Source: Paenibacillus sabinae T27
Lineage (GTDB): Bacteria > Bacillota > Bacilli > Paenibacillales > Paenibacillaceae
Assembly (NCBI RefSeq): GCF_000612505.1
Contig: NZ_CP004078.1
Span: 3,077,252 to 3,141,251 of the forward strand
Direction: 5' to 3'
DNA: 64,000 nucleotides
The translations under genes were made by a program, and so were the position numbers. Position 1 is the stretch's first letter. Every line of letters starts with the position of its first letter. Positions 17,611 through 27,254 of the stretch are shown in pieces. Below the pieces are notes generated by a model, which was not told the origin of the DNA, did no database searches, and saw only the letters and a list, made by a program, of their open reading frames with translations.

Positions 17611-19704
17611 TCACATTACCCGCTTGAACAGTTTCTCCAAATCGTAAGGTGAAAAAGATATGACAATCGGTCTTCCATGCGGGCACGTATAAGGCTGCCG
17701 GCAGGCTGATAGCCGCGACAGCAGACTCTCGACCTCCTGCTCCGTCAGCTTCTGATTCGCTTTGATCGAGGCTCTGCAGGAGCATAAAATCGACGATTTC
17801 TCGCGGAGCTTGGCCAGGTCGATATTCCGCTCGCCAAGCACCCACTCCGCCATTTCCTCTATGATTTCCTTCTCTTCCCCTTTGGGGAACCAGTAGGGAA
17901 GCGAACGGACGAGAAACGTCTGGCCGCCAAAATGCTCCAAATAGACGCCGGCCTGCTCGAACCACTGCAGACGCTCGCCGAGCAGCTTGCTTTCCGAAGG
18001 AGTGAATTCCAGCGTGATTGGCAGCAGCAGCTCCTGCGAGGCTTCGGCAGGACGGCCGAACTTCTCGAAGTAATACTCGTAATTGATGCGTTCATGCGCC
18101 GCATGCTGATCGATCAGATACAGCCCTCCATCGTTCTGGGCGATAATATAGGTTCCGTGATGCTGGCCGATATAATTCAGCTCGGGGAATGGCGGCAGAC
18201 CTGATGTCTCGCTTCCGGCCGGAGCCCACAGTTCTTCAGTTCCGGGAACAGGCTGCTCCTTACGAGGACCCGTTCCAGAACCGGTACGGTATCCCCCGTA
18301 TGCCGCGCCGTCGCGCAGCTGAGGCTGGAACGATCCGCCCGCATAGGATGTGCTGCGCTCTCCTCCCCGAGTCTTGCCGGAGGACCTATCATCATAGGGA
18401 ATGGAAGGCGAATAGGCTCTTGAGGCGGCAGCCTCGGAGGCGGCGTCTGAAGTTACCGAACGCGGATTCGGACCGCGCCAGGCGCCAGGCTGCTCCGTAA
18501 GGTCAGTCGATAACGTAACATCTGCCGCGTTTGTTGAAGATTCATCCGCCCCTGCTCCCGTTTCTTGAGAAACTTTAAGCCCGGCCCCCTGTTCCTTCAC
18601 TTCATCTATCGAACCATTGAATTTCGGCGAAGCCTTCGGAAAAGCAAACTGCTCCTGAATAAAAGAGGTGCTGCCTTTCGGGCCAATCGTCTCCCTGCCG
18701 GGCCGGGGGATCAGATTTTCGCCGAGCAGCGCTTTGCGGATCTCCTGCTCCACGAGCTGATACAGCTCGGGTTCCTTGCTGAACCGGACCTCCAGCTTCG
18801 CGGGATGCACATTGACATCCACTAGCGAAGGATGCATATCCAGCTTCAGGACGAGCAGCGGATAGCGGTTGATCGGCAGCAGCGTATGGTACGCGCGCAT
18901 GATGGCCGCATTCAGCCCGTTGCTGCGGATATTCCGGCCGCCGACAATGGTTGTAATCGCGTTCCGGTTGGACCTCGTCCAGTCCGGGCGGCTCACGTAG
19001 CCCGAAATCCGGTAATCGGGATCTTCGGCATGCACAGGCAGCATCGCTTTGGCGGCCGATGTTCCGTATACGGCGGCAATGACCTGCAGCAGATCGCCGT
19101 TGCCGAGTGTATGCAGCAGCTGGTTGCCGTTATGCTGCAGCGTAAAGGATATTCCGGGATGGGCCAGCGCCATCCGGTACATGGCGTCGGAGATATGGCC
19201 GAGCTCCGTCTGGATGCTCTTCATATATTTCAGTCTTGCCGGGGTATTGTAGAACAATTCCCTGACGGTCATCTCCGTTCCCCTGCCGTGGGCGGTGTCC
19301 TCACTTGCTGTCAGCTTCCCGCCCTCAATCTCAAGTCGTCTTCCTCTGCCGTCGTCGGAGCTCGCCGTCGTCAGCGACACTTTGGCGACGGCGGCGATGC
19401 TGGGCAGCGCCTCGCCCCGGAAGCCGAGGCTGGTGATTTGAAACAGGTCGCGTCCATTCTCGATTTTGCTCGTGGCGTGACGGTAGAAGGCCGTCTCGCA
19501 ATCCTCCGGTTCGATGCCCGAACCGTTATCCTTGACCCGGATGCTCTGCAGCCCCCCTTCCTCCACAGCTACTTCGATCCGGGTGCTGCCCGCGTCGATG
19601 GCGTTCTCCACAAGCTCCTTCACAACCGAAGCCGGCCGTTCCACCACTTCCCCGGCGGCAATCTGGTTGGCAATATGCTCGTCCAGCACATGGATTTTGA
19701 CCAT
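17611..19704 (-). CDS. mutL: DNA mismatch repair protein MutL
   Basis: 697 aa from the second ATG (19704), which places 14 residues before IAAGEVVERP as in B. subtilis and is 9 bases after GGAGG. The GHKL ATPase has ENAIDAG, DNGSGI and GFRGEALPSI. A long low-complexity linker (about residues 350-500) precedes the C-terminal endonuclease domain with DQHAAHERINYE, the metal-binding motif of MutLs from organisms without MutH, plus CPHGRP near the end. It nicks the nascent strand after MutS recognises a mismatch. The mutS stop lies about 30 bases upstream. Confidence 0.97.
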   Translation of the reverse strand: MVKIHVLDEHIANQIAAGEVVERPASVVKELVENAIDAGSTRIEVAVEEGGLQSIRVKDNGSGIEPEDCETAFYRHATSKIENGRDLFQITSLGFRGEALPSIAAVAKVSLTTASSDDGRGRRLEIEGGKLTASEDTAHGRGTEMTVRELFYNTPARLKYMKSIQTELGHISDAMYRMALAHPGISFTLQHNGNQLLHTLGNGDLLQVIAAVYGTSAAKAMLPVHAEDPDYRISGYVSRPDWTRSNRNAITTIVGGRNIRSNGLNAAIMRAYHTLLPINRYPLLVLKLDMHPSLVDVNVHPAKLEVRFSKEPELYQLVEQEIRKALLGENLIPRPGRETIGPKGSTSFIQEQFAFPKASPKFNGSIDEVKEQGAGLKVSQETGAGADESSTNAADVTLSTDLTEQPGAWRGPNPRSVTSDAASEAAASRAYSPSIPYDDRSSGKTRGGERSTSYAGGSFQPQLRDGAAYGGYRTGSGTGPRKEQPVPGTEELWAPAGSETSGLPPFPELNYIGQHHGTYIIAQNDGGLYLIDQHAAHERINYEYYFEKFGRPAEASQELLLPITLEFTPSESKLLGERLQWFEQAGVYLEHFGGQTFLVRSLPYWFPKGEEKEIIEEMAEWVLGERNIDLAKLREKSSILCSCRASIKANQKLTEQEVESLLSRLSACRQPYTCPHGRPIVISFSPYDLEKLFKRVM

Positions 19705-19733
19705 TTCCATTCACCTCCGATTCCGCTAACGCT

Positions 19734-22529
19734 TTATTTGGATCTCATCTTCATCTTTAAATCATTGAGCAGCTGCATCGCCTGAAGCGGCGTCATATTC
19801 ATCAAATCCGCCGCCCCGACCGCAGCCATAATGTCATCCGCGACCGAATGCTCGTGATGCCCAGCGTTCGGCTTGCGTTCGCGCCGCGGCTCCTCGTCGC
19901 CGAAGATGGAGAGCTGCACGACTTCGCCGCTTTCTTCCGCTGGCTCGGCCAGATGCGCCGCCGTCTCCCGGAGGGCGAGTTCGGAAACGCCCAAGCTCCC
20001 TTCATTCCGGGACGGGAAGCTGCCTGCTGAACCGGCAGCGGTTTCTCTTATGCCATCCGGTTTCGTCGATCCTAAGGCTAACGTCACGCCGCTGTGAACT
20101 TCAACGGGGTGAACCACCTCCCCAGTCGAGGGAGCCGCAGCGGAATGCTCGATTTGCTGTAGCAGGCCGTACGCGCGGTCGATAATGCTGCCGGGCAGCC
20201 CGGCCAGGCGCGCGCAGTATATCCCGTAGCTGCTGTCCGCCGCGCCGGGGATCAGCTTGCGGAGGAAATGAACCTTGTCTCCGCTCTCCTGAACCGCCAT
20301 CGAATAATTGCGAAGGCCATCCAGCGTGTCCTCCAAATGGGCCAGCTCATGAAAATGCGTGGATACAAGCGCCTTGCAGCCGATGTGATGGTGCACGTAC
20401 TCGATAACCGCCTGGGCAATCGCCATACCTTCGCTCGTAGAGGTTCCCCGGCCCAGTTCATCGATGATGATCAGACTGCGCGGCGTCGCTTTTTCAGTCA
20501 TAAGCTGAATGTCGGCCATTTCGACCATAAAGGTACTCTGTCCGCCGATCAGGTCATCCGCTGCTCCGATCCGGGTGAAAATCCGGTCGATGACCGGGAT
20601 TTCGGCCTTGTCGGCCGGAACGAAGCATCCTACCTGCGCCATAATGCAGATCAAGGCGACCTGGCGCATATAGGTGCTTTTTCCAGCCATATTCGGACCA
20701 GTAATCAGCAATATCCTTCCGTCATCCTGAACGAGACCGGCGCCGTTCGCGATAAAGGATGCATCCTTCAGCACCGCCTCGACGACGGGATGCCGCCCGC
20801 CGACGATCCTTAAGTCAAAGCCCTCGGTAAGCGCCGGTTTCACAAAACGCTGCTCCGCACTGACCGCGGCAAGGCTTTGGTATACGTCGATTTCGGCTAC
20901 TTTTTCAGCCAGACGCTGCAGTCTGGGAATCTGGGCGCTCAGCCGCTCACGCAGCTCGGAGAACAAAGTGTATTCAAGGTCGGTCATCTTGTCCTGCGCT
21001 TCCAGAATCAGCGCTTCTTTCTCTTTCAATTCCGGGGTCACAAAACGCTCCGCATTGGCGAGCGTCTGCTTGCGCTCATACCTTCCTTCAGGCAGGGATG
21101 CCAGGTTGGAGCGGGTGATTTCAATATAATAGCCAAAAACCTTGTTGTATCCAATCTTCAGTGACTTGATTCCGGTAGCCAGACGCTCCCTTGCCTCCAG
21201 CTCCGCGATCCACTGTTTGCCGCTGCTGCTCGCTTCCCGAAGCTCGTCCAGCCGGGCGTGGCATCCAGGCCGGATAATCCCGCCGTCTCGGACAGATACC
21301 GGAGGATCGTCGACAATCGTCGCTTCAATGTCCTCCCGCAGGTCGGTGCACTCATCTATCGCTTCGCCGATCTCCCGCAGGGTGGACGAACCGGAAGCCA
21401 GGCACAGCTCTTTAAGCGCCGGAATCTGCGCAAGCGACAGCTTCAGAGCGTTCAGGTCGCGGCCGTTCGCGCTTCCGTAAGCCACCCGTCCGGTAAGCCG
21501 CTCCAGATCATAGATTTCTTTGAGAGCCAACCGCAGATCCTCGCGTACGATGAACTGATTGTACAAATAGTCTACAGCCTCAAGCCGCCGCTCAATCCGG
21601 GTGCGCTGCAGGAGCGGCTTGTCGATCCGCCGCCGGAGTAGCCGGGCGCCCATCGAGGTCTCCGTACGGTCGAGCAGCCAGAGCAGCGAGCCCTTCTTGG
21701 AGCGTTCGCGTACAGTCTCGGTCAGCTCCAGATTGCGCCGGGTGAACGGGTCCAGAATCATATAATTCCCCGGCTCATACGGGGAGATTTGGCTGAGCTG
21801 CCCGAGTGACCTGCGCTGCGTTTCGCCAAGGTACGAGATCAGCAGTGCGACGCACTGGGCGCGCTCGCTCTCAAGGCGGGCCCAGGCCGCTTCGCCGAAC
21901 TGGCGCCGTGCCCCGTCTTCGTCTTTCTTCTCCCAAGGCGTATAGACGACCGGCTTCGCTCCCGGCACCGTCTCGGTCCGGACATTCTCGAGCAGCCGGC
22001 CGTCTCCGATGATTTCCGCCGGCTCGTACAGGCCGATTTCGCCGCGAAGCGTGTCCGCCCCAGAGGGCGAAGAGGTCACATAGAGCTCCCCGGTCGTCAG
22101 ATCGCACGCGGCAAGCGCCGTCATCTCGTTCACTTCCGTAACACAGACCAGATAATTATTGCTTTTGTCCGCGAGCGACTTGCCTTCCATCACCGTTCCG
22201 GGGGTCACGACGCGAACGATATCCCGCCGCACCATGCCCTTGGTTGTCGCCGGATCATCAAGCTGCTCGCAGATCGCAACTTTGTATCCTTTTTCGATCA
22301 GACGCTGTATGTAGCCCTCCGCGGCATGGTAGGGGACTCCGCACATCGGAATGCGCTCGTCGCCCCCGCCCTCCCGGCCAGTCAGGGTAATTTCCAGTTC
22401 CTTGGAAGCCAGCAGAGCGTCTTCAAAAAACATCTCATAGAAATCGCCCAGCCGGAAAAAAAGGAAGGCATCCTTCGCCCCTTCCTTGACTTTTAAGTAT
22501 TGCTCGATCATCGGTGTATATTTCGCCAT
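19734..22529 (-). CDS. mutS: DNA mismatch recognition protein MutS
   Basis: 931 aa from ATG 22529, with GGAGG 7 bases upstream, giving MAKYTPMIEQYLKVK; the in-frame ATG 11 codons earlier lacks a site. Domain I has the mismatch-reading Phe-X-Glu (GDFYEMF), and the ATPase has Walker A GPNMAGKST and ELGRGTSTSEG. The linker after the ATPase is unusually long (about residues 800-895) and contains QLSIF, which resembles the beta-clamp-binding motif of Bacillus MutS. The C-terminus is the usual short helical region. It is cotranscribed with mutL. Confidence 0.97.
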   Translation of the reverse strand: MAKYTPMIEQYLKVKEGAKDAFLFFRLGDFYEMFFEDALLASKELEITLTGREGGGDERIPMCGVPYHAAEGYIQRLIEKGYKVAICEQLDDPATTKGMVRRDIVRVVTPGTVMEGKSLADKSNNYLVCVTEVNEMTALAACDLTTGELYVTSSPSGADTLRGEIGLYEPAEIIGDGRLLENVRTETVPGAKPVVYTPWEKKDEDGARRQFGEAAWARLESERAQCVALLISYLGETQRRSLGQLSQISPYEPGNYMILDPFTRRNLELTETVRERSKKGSLLWLLDRTETSMGARLLRRRIDKPLLQRTRIERRLEAVDYLYNQFIVREDLRLALKEIYDLERLTGRVAYGSANGRDLNALKLSLAQIPALKELCLASGSSTLREIGEAIDECTDLREDIEATIVDDPPVSVRDGGIIRPGCHARLDELREASSSGKQWIAELEARERLATGIKSLKIGYNKVFGYYIEITRSNLASLPEGRYERKQTLANAERFVTPELKEKEALILEAQDKMTDLEYTLFSELRERLSAQIPRLQRLAEKVAEIDVYQSLAAVSAEQRFVKPALTEGFDLRIVGGRHPVVEAVLKDASFIANGAGLVQDDGRILLITGPNMAGKSTYMRQVALICIMAQVGCFVPADKAEIPVIDRIFTRIGAADDLIGGQSTFMVEMADIQLMTEKATPRSLIIIDELGRGTSTSEGMAIAQAVIEYVHHHIGCKALVSTHFHELAHLEDTLDGLRNYSMAVQESGDKVHFLRKLIPGAADSSYGIYCARLAGLPGSIIDRAYGLLQQIEHSAAAPSTGEVVHPVEVHSGVTLALGSTKPDGIRETAAGSAGSFPSRNEGSLGVSELALRETAAHLAEPAEESGEVVQLSIFGDEEPRRERKPNAGHHEHSVADDIMAAVGAADLMNMTPLQAMQLLNDLKMKMRSK

Positions 22530-22861
22530 TGTAAACCTCCAGGCCGTAGCATGCTTATCCACTATTATAACAGAAACCGTACCGGCAAGCTTAAGCCGGA
22601 AGACGGCCGCAAACGGCGGGATTCATTGACGCAGCCAATGATCTCCCGCCAGACGCGTGCAAAGTATATTATCATAAAACCCAAGTCTTCGCCTAGAGCA
22701 AAGAAAAACGCCCCAATACGTCCTTATGTGGACGATGGAGCGTTTCTCGTGGCAGAGTACTGCTGTTTCACCAGCGAAATAATCAAAACAATACGCCCAA
22801 AAGCGCAAAAGCAGCCGCCCCGAAATTCCAGCGGTAAAACCGCCAATAAGCATGCGCCGGT
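22530..22861. other. Intergenic region between mutS and the amidoligase gene
   Basis: About 330 bases. It holds the amidoligase terminator (22703-22746) and, just upstream of mutS, a TATAAT-like -10 on the minus strand near 22565-22570 without a convincing -35. A 29-codon frame with a hydrophobic middle (22783-22872) begins inside the end of the amidoligase gene, but its SD spacing is poor. No supported gene is seen. Confidence 0.4.
22703..22746 (-). terminator. Terminator of the amidoligase gene
   Basis: Hairpin with AACGC / GCGTT ends and CGTCC / GGACG inside, followed by TTTTTC on the minus strand. Confidence 0.7.
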
Positions 22862-24238
22862 TCAAGGCGCATGCTCTCCGCACCACAGCCCGCGGACATC
22901 GCGGGTTTCGTCCCAGGTCCGGCCCGCTTCGATCAGGCGCAGCAGCGGCTCGATAGCGTCAGCCGCAGCCGCGTACCCTTCCAGCGCCCGAAGCTGCGCT
23001 TTCAGCGGCTCGAACGCGGCGCGAAGCGGCGGCTTGTCGCCGCGGTAATACGCGGCGTGCAGGTCTTCCCGGTCGAGCGGGCGCAGCGGCAGGTCTTCAT
23101 AATGGCTCACGATCAGGTGAGCCAGCGTGACCGCGCCCCGGGCGATGACCGGGGACACAAGGAAGCTCGGCAGGGTCCGGTACTCGAAGCCGCCGTGCGG
23201 CTGGAGCCGGAAATCGCCGAGCACGCCGTAGCGCGGACGCCGCCCGCCGGCCCGGGCGTCCTCCAGCAGCGCGATGGGCAGCGCGAGGTAGCTGTCCAGC
23301 GCGCGCAGCAGCGGCGCCGTCAGCGTGACGCCGCTGAAGTGCAAGTGCCCGCCGAGGGCCCAGCCCCTCAGCGGCATTCCTCCTGCCAGCCAGCTTAGGC
23401 TGCGGTCGGCAATGAGCCGGTCCGCCTGCCTGGCGGCGGACCTCAGCTGCGCCAGCAGCGCGCGCGGCTCCCCGCGCGGCCGGGGGCGCAGCTCCGCCAC
23501 CGGGAACGCGCCGCGCGTTCCCGGTGGTCCGGCGTCGCAGCCGGCGACGCCGTCCGCGGGCAGGTACCGCGACGCGGGCACGACGCGGCCGGTGGAGACC
23601 CGGAGCAGGAGGAACTCCGGGTCCATACCCATGACGAGGTCCGGCCGTCCGGGCCGTTCCCTCTCCAGCGCGGCGCGAAGCGCCGCCTCAGCCGAGCGGT
23701 ATAGCTCGGGCATGGAACCGCCGGCCCCGGTTTTCGGCGGGCGGATGGCCTCAACCGTAAACCGCCGCTCTCCCCTGGCGGCGATCAGCACCTCTCCGCA
23801 GTCTAGGCCGAGGCAGTACAGCGCTTTGGCGGCCAGACTGCCCAGCCGCTTCGGCAGGCTTCCCCGGGCCAGAAAAGGAACCGCCGCGTTTGCGGCCGGG
23901 CTTCCCGAAGACTCTCTGCCCTCCGAAAGACGCGGCCGGGGCCGGGCCGTGAGCAGCGGCGCCGCCGGTCCCATCCCGAGGCCCGCTCCGAGTGGAGTGA
24001 TCTCAAGCGGAGCCAAATTATGAACCTTGACCCGGTAACGCTGGCGATAATGCGCTTCCCCGCCCCCTTCCGACTCCGCCAAGCTTCTATTCAAGCCGCC
24101 GGGACTCCCCGACCGGCGATCTTGGCCAGAGCCAGCGCCTTCTCCAGACACAAGATAGGCCTCGATTCCGCTGCGCCGAAGCCGGCTTTCCCTGCCTTCG
24201 GGCGTCAACGCTTGATAAACATGGATTCCCTCATTCAT
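22862..24238 (-). CDS. Putative amidoligase (COOH-NH2 ligase type 2)
   Basis: 458 aa. The C-terminal half matches the amidoligase family of the glutamine-synthetase/GCS fold: GMDPEFLLL (about residue 200), GGHLHFSGV (about residue 300) and FEYRTLPSFL (about residue 355), which carry the expected acidic and His residues for ATP-metal binding. Such enzymes form amide or peptide bonds; in sporeformers their targets are unknown. The N-terminal 130 residues are poorly conserved and Gly/Arg-rich. The gene is far more GC-rich than its neighbours and interrupts the cotE-mutS order of B. subtilis, which suggests acquisition. GGGGGG precedes the ATG. Confidence 0.72.
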   Translation of the reverse strand: MNEGIHVYQALTPEGRESRLRRSGIEAYLVSGEGAGSGQDRRSGSPGGLNRSLAESEGGGEAHYRQRYRVKVHNLAPLEITPLGAGLGMGPAAPLLTARPRPRLSEGRESSGSPAANAAVPFLARGSLPKRLGSLAAKALYCLGLDCGEVLIAARGERRFTVEAIRPPKTGAGGSMPELYRSAEAALRAALERERPGRPDLVMGMDPEFLLLRVSTGRVVPASRYLPADGVAGCDAGPPGTRGAFPVAELRPRPRGEPRALLAQLRSAARQADRLIADRSLSWLAGGMPLRGWALGGHLHFSGVTLTAPLLRALDSYLALPIALLEDARAGGRRPRYGVLGDFRLQPHGGFEYRTLPSFLVSPVIARGAVTLAHLIVSHYEDLPLRPLDREDLHAAYYRGDKPPLRAAFEPLKAQLRALEGYAAAADAIEPLLRLIEAGRTWDETRDVRGLWCGEHAP

Positions 24239-24300
24239 GTCCTGTCCCCCCGAAGCTCATAGTCAGTTATGTATACAAGGCGGTCCCCTCTTTACGCCCG

Positions 24301-24334
24301 AAAAAAAACAAAAAAAGGAGGGCATCCGCCCTCT
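24301..24334 (-). terminator. cotE terminator
   Basis: GAGGGC / GCCCTC stem with a 4-base loop, followed on the minus strand by a long T-rich tract. Confidence 0.85.
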
Positions 24335-24442
24335 ACGCCGCCGCTCCCGGTTCATATAATGGAACATATCCGCTCCCGCACAATAGAAAGAGCCGGCGGG
24401 TCCGGTTCAGCCCCCTTAAAACCGGGCGGCGGCGTATCTTGC

Positions 24443-25000
24443 TTACAGCTCATCGTCCAACGCGTCGGAGTCCAGATCCTCGAAGTCGAAGCCTTCGGAT
24501 TCAAAATCGAAATCCTTGTCTTCCGGATCACTCTCGTCATTGCTGACGAATACGCGAACCTTGGTTTCAGCCACCAGCTCGGCCTCGAATTCGCGTTCCA
24601 CCCGGATCGTTACGCTGCCGCCGCCAGGCGATACCCCCGCTTCCACACAGTTCGGCTCCTGCGTTGCCTCCGCAGAAACCTCCACGGTGGAAGCCCGGTG
24701 TTTCGGGTCGAGATACGAAAGCGAGATCGGCTCCACATAAGACACGGTCTCTTTCGCCACCTCGGTTTGCTTGTTTTTGTCGTACGAATACCAGATGTTG
24801 ATATCGTAAGTACCGATTACCTCAATTCCGTTCCCGGCGGCAACCGCTTCGTACTGGTGGTTGATGATCCAAGCCCCCAAAATACTCGTCGGATGATGTG
24901 GCGGAGTTACGGTATGGGTTACGGTGGAGAACTTACGACCCTTGCCACAGATCGCTTTCGTAATGATCTCCCTTGTTTGGCGTTTATGGCCTAATGACAT
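24443..25000 (-). CDS. cotE: Outer spore coat morphogenetic protein CotE
   Basis: 185 aa from ATG 25000, 7 bases after GGAGG; the upstream in-frame ATG overlaps that site. The sequence follows CotE: ITKAICGKGRKFS at the start, then ILGAWIINHQYEA and IGTYDINIWYSYD, and a strongly acidic C-terminal tail (last 35 residues almost all Asp/Glu/Ser/Phe). In B. subtilis CotE forms a ring around the forespore and recruits outer-coat proteins. Its expression should be in the mother cell (sigma-E/sigma-K), though no promoter is called here. Confidence 0.96.
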   Translation of the reverse strand: MSLGHKRQTREIITKAICGKGRKFSTVTHTVTPPHHPTSILGAWIINHQYEAVAAGNGIEVIGTYDINIWYSYDKNKQTEVAKETVSYVEPISLSYLDPKHRASTVEVSAEATQEPNCVEAGVSPGGGSVTIRVEREFEAELVAETKVRVFVSNDESDPEDKDFDFESEGFDFEDLDSDALDDEL

Positions 25001-25143
25001 CTTTGAACCTCCTCCATACAATCATTCACTATCAAGTGTATGCAGGGCGATGGCCCAGAGTGACAACTATTTTGGGATAAGTTAATTAATTCGAAATATG
25101 AGCCTAAACGCCTGTATACGGCTTTATTTCGCCGGTTTTGCGC

Positions 25144-25188
25144 AAAAAAGAGACGGCCGCCCCCCCCTGATGGGCACAGCCGTCTCTT
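25144..25188 (-). terminator. Terminator of the ArAE gene
   Basis: AGAGACGGC / GCCGTCTCT stem followed by TTTTTTG on the minus strand. Confidence 0.85.
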
Positions 25189-25229
25189 TCGATTTTTTGA
25201 AAAATAGAAAACAAAGGATGAACGCAAAG

Positions 25230-26222
25230 CTATTCTCTTCCGGCCAGGAAAGACCGCGAAGCCGGCTGCCGGCGGGCGACAATAGGAGCCTTGTATTGTT
25301 TGGCGATTTTGAGATACAGCGCTAGCTCGCGGCACAACTGGAGAATAGCCGAGCGAACCTCGAACTCTTCCCTTGTAGAAGGCAGCTGCATTTCCCGGAA
25401 CTCCTGCTCCAGCTTGTCCAGCAGCTTCTCCGTTCTTCCCGTGTACTCTTCATTCAGCACGTCGCTGCTGAGCTGCTCGAACAGCTCGGCAACCATTTCG
25501 CCATGAGGCAAATGCTGGTATACCTGGGAGAGAAGCTGAATCATGTTCTGTATCGATTCCAGCTGCTCTTTGCGCATGTAAAAATAGACGTTCCACGCCT
25601 CGTCCGGATGAATGACGCTGTTCTCCATCTCCCTTGAGGCGGCCGTCAGGCCGCGCTGGACCGCGCTGCCCGCCTGGATCAGCTCTTTGCCGTCCCAAAT
25701 ATACTGCGGATCGTGCAGCGTACTTGAAATTTGCCTGAAAATAATAGAGAACAGCCCATCCACCTCTTTGCGAATGGTGTACATCATTTCACCGGTCTTC
25801 GGCATGTAGATCAGGTTGACCAGACCGGCTGAACCGAGTCCGATTGCAAGCAATTCCACCTGCTGGATCAGTACATGAAGGTTTAATTCGGCTTGTCCAA
25901 ACACCCGGAAGACGATGACGGAGCTTGTGACAATCCCTTCTCTAAAGCCTGCCCGTACAATCAGAGGGAAGCCGAACAGAACGAAGAGGCCGAGCACCCA
26001 GTAATGAAAGCCAAGCAGCCAGAACAATCCGCAGCCAAAAAAGAGCCCGACCACCGAGGCGAAAAAGCGCGCCGTGATCGTCTTTACGCTCCTTTTCCGG
26101 GTCACCTCCACGCCCAGAATAGCCAGCAGACCGGCGCCCTGAGCATTCGGTATCCCCGCCGCGGCGGCCAGCATAACAGACAGCAGCGTTGCCGCAGCTG
26201 TCTTAACAACGCGAAACCCCAT
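25230..26222 (-). CDS. Aromatic acid exporter (ArAE/DUF939) family membrane protein
   Basis: 330 aa. The N-terminal half has about four to five membrane segments (residues 1-140), with RVVKTAAATLLSVMLAA at the start and TRKRSVKTITARFFASVVG between segments, as in the Firmicute ArAE_1 family (B. subtilis YqjA). The C-terminal half (about residues 150-320) is a soluble helical domain. The family is related to exporters of aromatic carboxylates; substrates in Bacilli are not known. GGGG precedes the ATG, and a strong terminator follows. It begins the accessory block after cotE. Confidence 0.85.
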   Translation of the reverse strand: MGFRVVKTAAATLLSVMLAAAAGIPNAQGAGLLAILGVEVTRKRSVKTITARFFASVVGLFFGCGLFWLLGFHYWVLGLFVLFGFPLIVRAGFREGIVTSSVIVFRVFGQAELNLHVLIQQVELLAIGLGSAGLVNLIYMPKTGEMMYTIRKEVDGLFSIIFRQISSTLHDPQYIWDGKELIQAGSAVQRGLTAASREMENSVIHPDEAWNVYFYMRKEQLESIQNMIQLLSQVYQHLPHGEMVAELFEQLSSDVLNEEYTGRTEKLLDKLEQEFREMQLPSTREEFEVRSAILQLCRELALYLKIAKQYKAPIVARRQPASRSFLAGRE

Positions 26223-26390
26223 GAAATTACCCCGCTTTTATCATTTTGCGAAGCAAAGCAGACTTCGAAGCCTTTGGCGCAAGTACAGCTTATGAGTATC
26301 CGCTCCGAACGCTTACGTTTGCCGATAATTTTCATGGTACTTGATTTTCTGAAAACACACAATACTTCCATTCCTGGCTTTCCGCCGTGC

Positions 26391-27239
26391 CTACCGCCGG
26401 GACAGCAGCACTTTCTCGATATAGACAACCAGCTGGTACATGGCGGTGGCGACAAAAGCGATAATGATCAGGCTGGACATCACGAGCGTAAAATTGAACA
26501 CTTGAAAGCCGTATATAATGAGATAACCGAGACCCGATTTCGCAACCAGAAACTCGCCTACTATAACGCCAACCCATGACATGCCGACATTCACCTTCAG
26601 GGTGGAGACGATGGCGGGAAACGAGGCGGGCAGAATCACCTTGAAAAATACCTGCCTCTTGTCCGCGCCGAACGACCGGACCACTTTGACCAGATTGGGG
26701 TCCACTCCGCAAAAGCTGTTGTAAACAACAAGCGTCGTGACGATAATCGTTATCGAAAGTGTCGTGACGACGATGGAAATGAAACCGGCTCCGAACATGA
26801 CTATAAAAATAGGCCCGAGAGCCACCTTCGGCATGCTGTTGAATACGACCATATAAGGATCAAGCACCGCCGACAAAAAGGGCGACCACCAGATGGCGAC
26901 GGCCAGCAGCGTGCCAAGCAGCGTTCCCAGCACGAAGCCGGTAGCCGTCTCGCCCAGAGTAATCCCCAAATGATGCCACAGGCTGCCGTCAGCCATATTC
27001 GCGTAGATCTGCCTAAATACTTTGGACGGATAGCTGAACAGCAGCCGGTCGATCCAGCCCTGTCTTGCGGCGGCCTCCCACAGCGCAAAGAACAGCACAA
27101 GCAGGCTTCCCTGCACGGCTAACACAGCTCGATTCCGAAAGCGTTTCGCCCGCTTGAATTCCTCATGGCGGCGGCTCAGCCATTCCAAACGGGAAGCCTC
27201 GGCGGCGGTTCTCTCCGTTACCGCTTTATTCACAAGCAT
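26391..27239 (-). CDS. ABC importer permease (SsuC/TauC type)
   Basis: 282 aa. There are six predicted membrane helices. The EAA-type loop KVVRSFGADKRQVFFKVILPASFPAIVSTLK (residues near 180-210; only part of this is the contact motif, EAA-like Gly at VRSFGAD) is typical of the nitrate/sulfonate/taurine importer class. It should pair as a homodimer with the ATPase encoded just upstream. The start is uncertain: ATG 27239 lies very close to GAGGGG, and a GTG two codons later is better spaced. Third gene of the operon binding protein-ATPase-permease. Confidence 0.88.
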   Translation of the reverse strand: MLVNKAVTERTAAEASRLEWLSRRHEEFKRAKRFRNRAVLAVQGSLLVLFFALWEAAARQGWIDRLLFSYPSKVFRQIYANMADGSLWHHLGITLGETATGFVLGTLLGTLLAVAIWWSPFLSAVLDPYMVVFNSMPKVALGPIFIVMFGAGFISIVVTTLSITIIVTTLVVYNSFCGVDPNLVKVVRSFGADKRQVFFKVILPASFPAIVSTLKVNVGMSWVGVIVGEFLVAKSGLGYLIIYGFQVFNFTLVMSSLIIIAFVATAMYQLVVYIEKVLLSRR

Positions 27240-27254
27240 TCCCCTCACTTTGCT

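Noticed and set aside
22783..22872. 29-codon frame with a hydrophobic middle starting within the amidoligase gene
   Set aside because: Its start is only about 2-3 bases from the nearest GGAG, and it overlaps the upstream gene; too weak to call.
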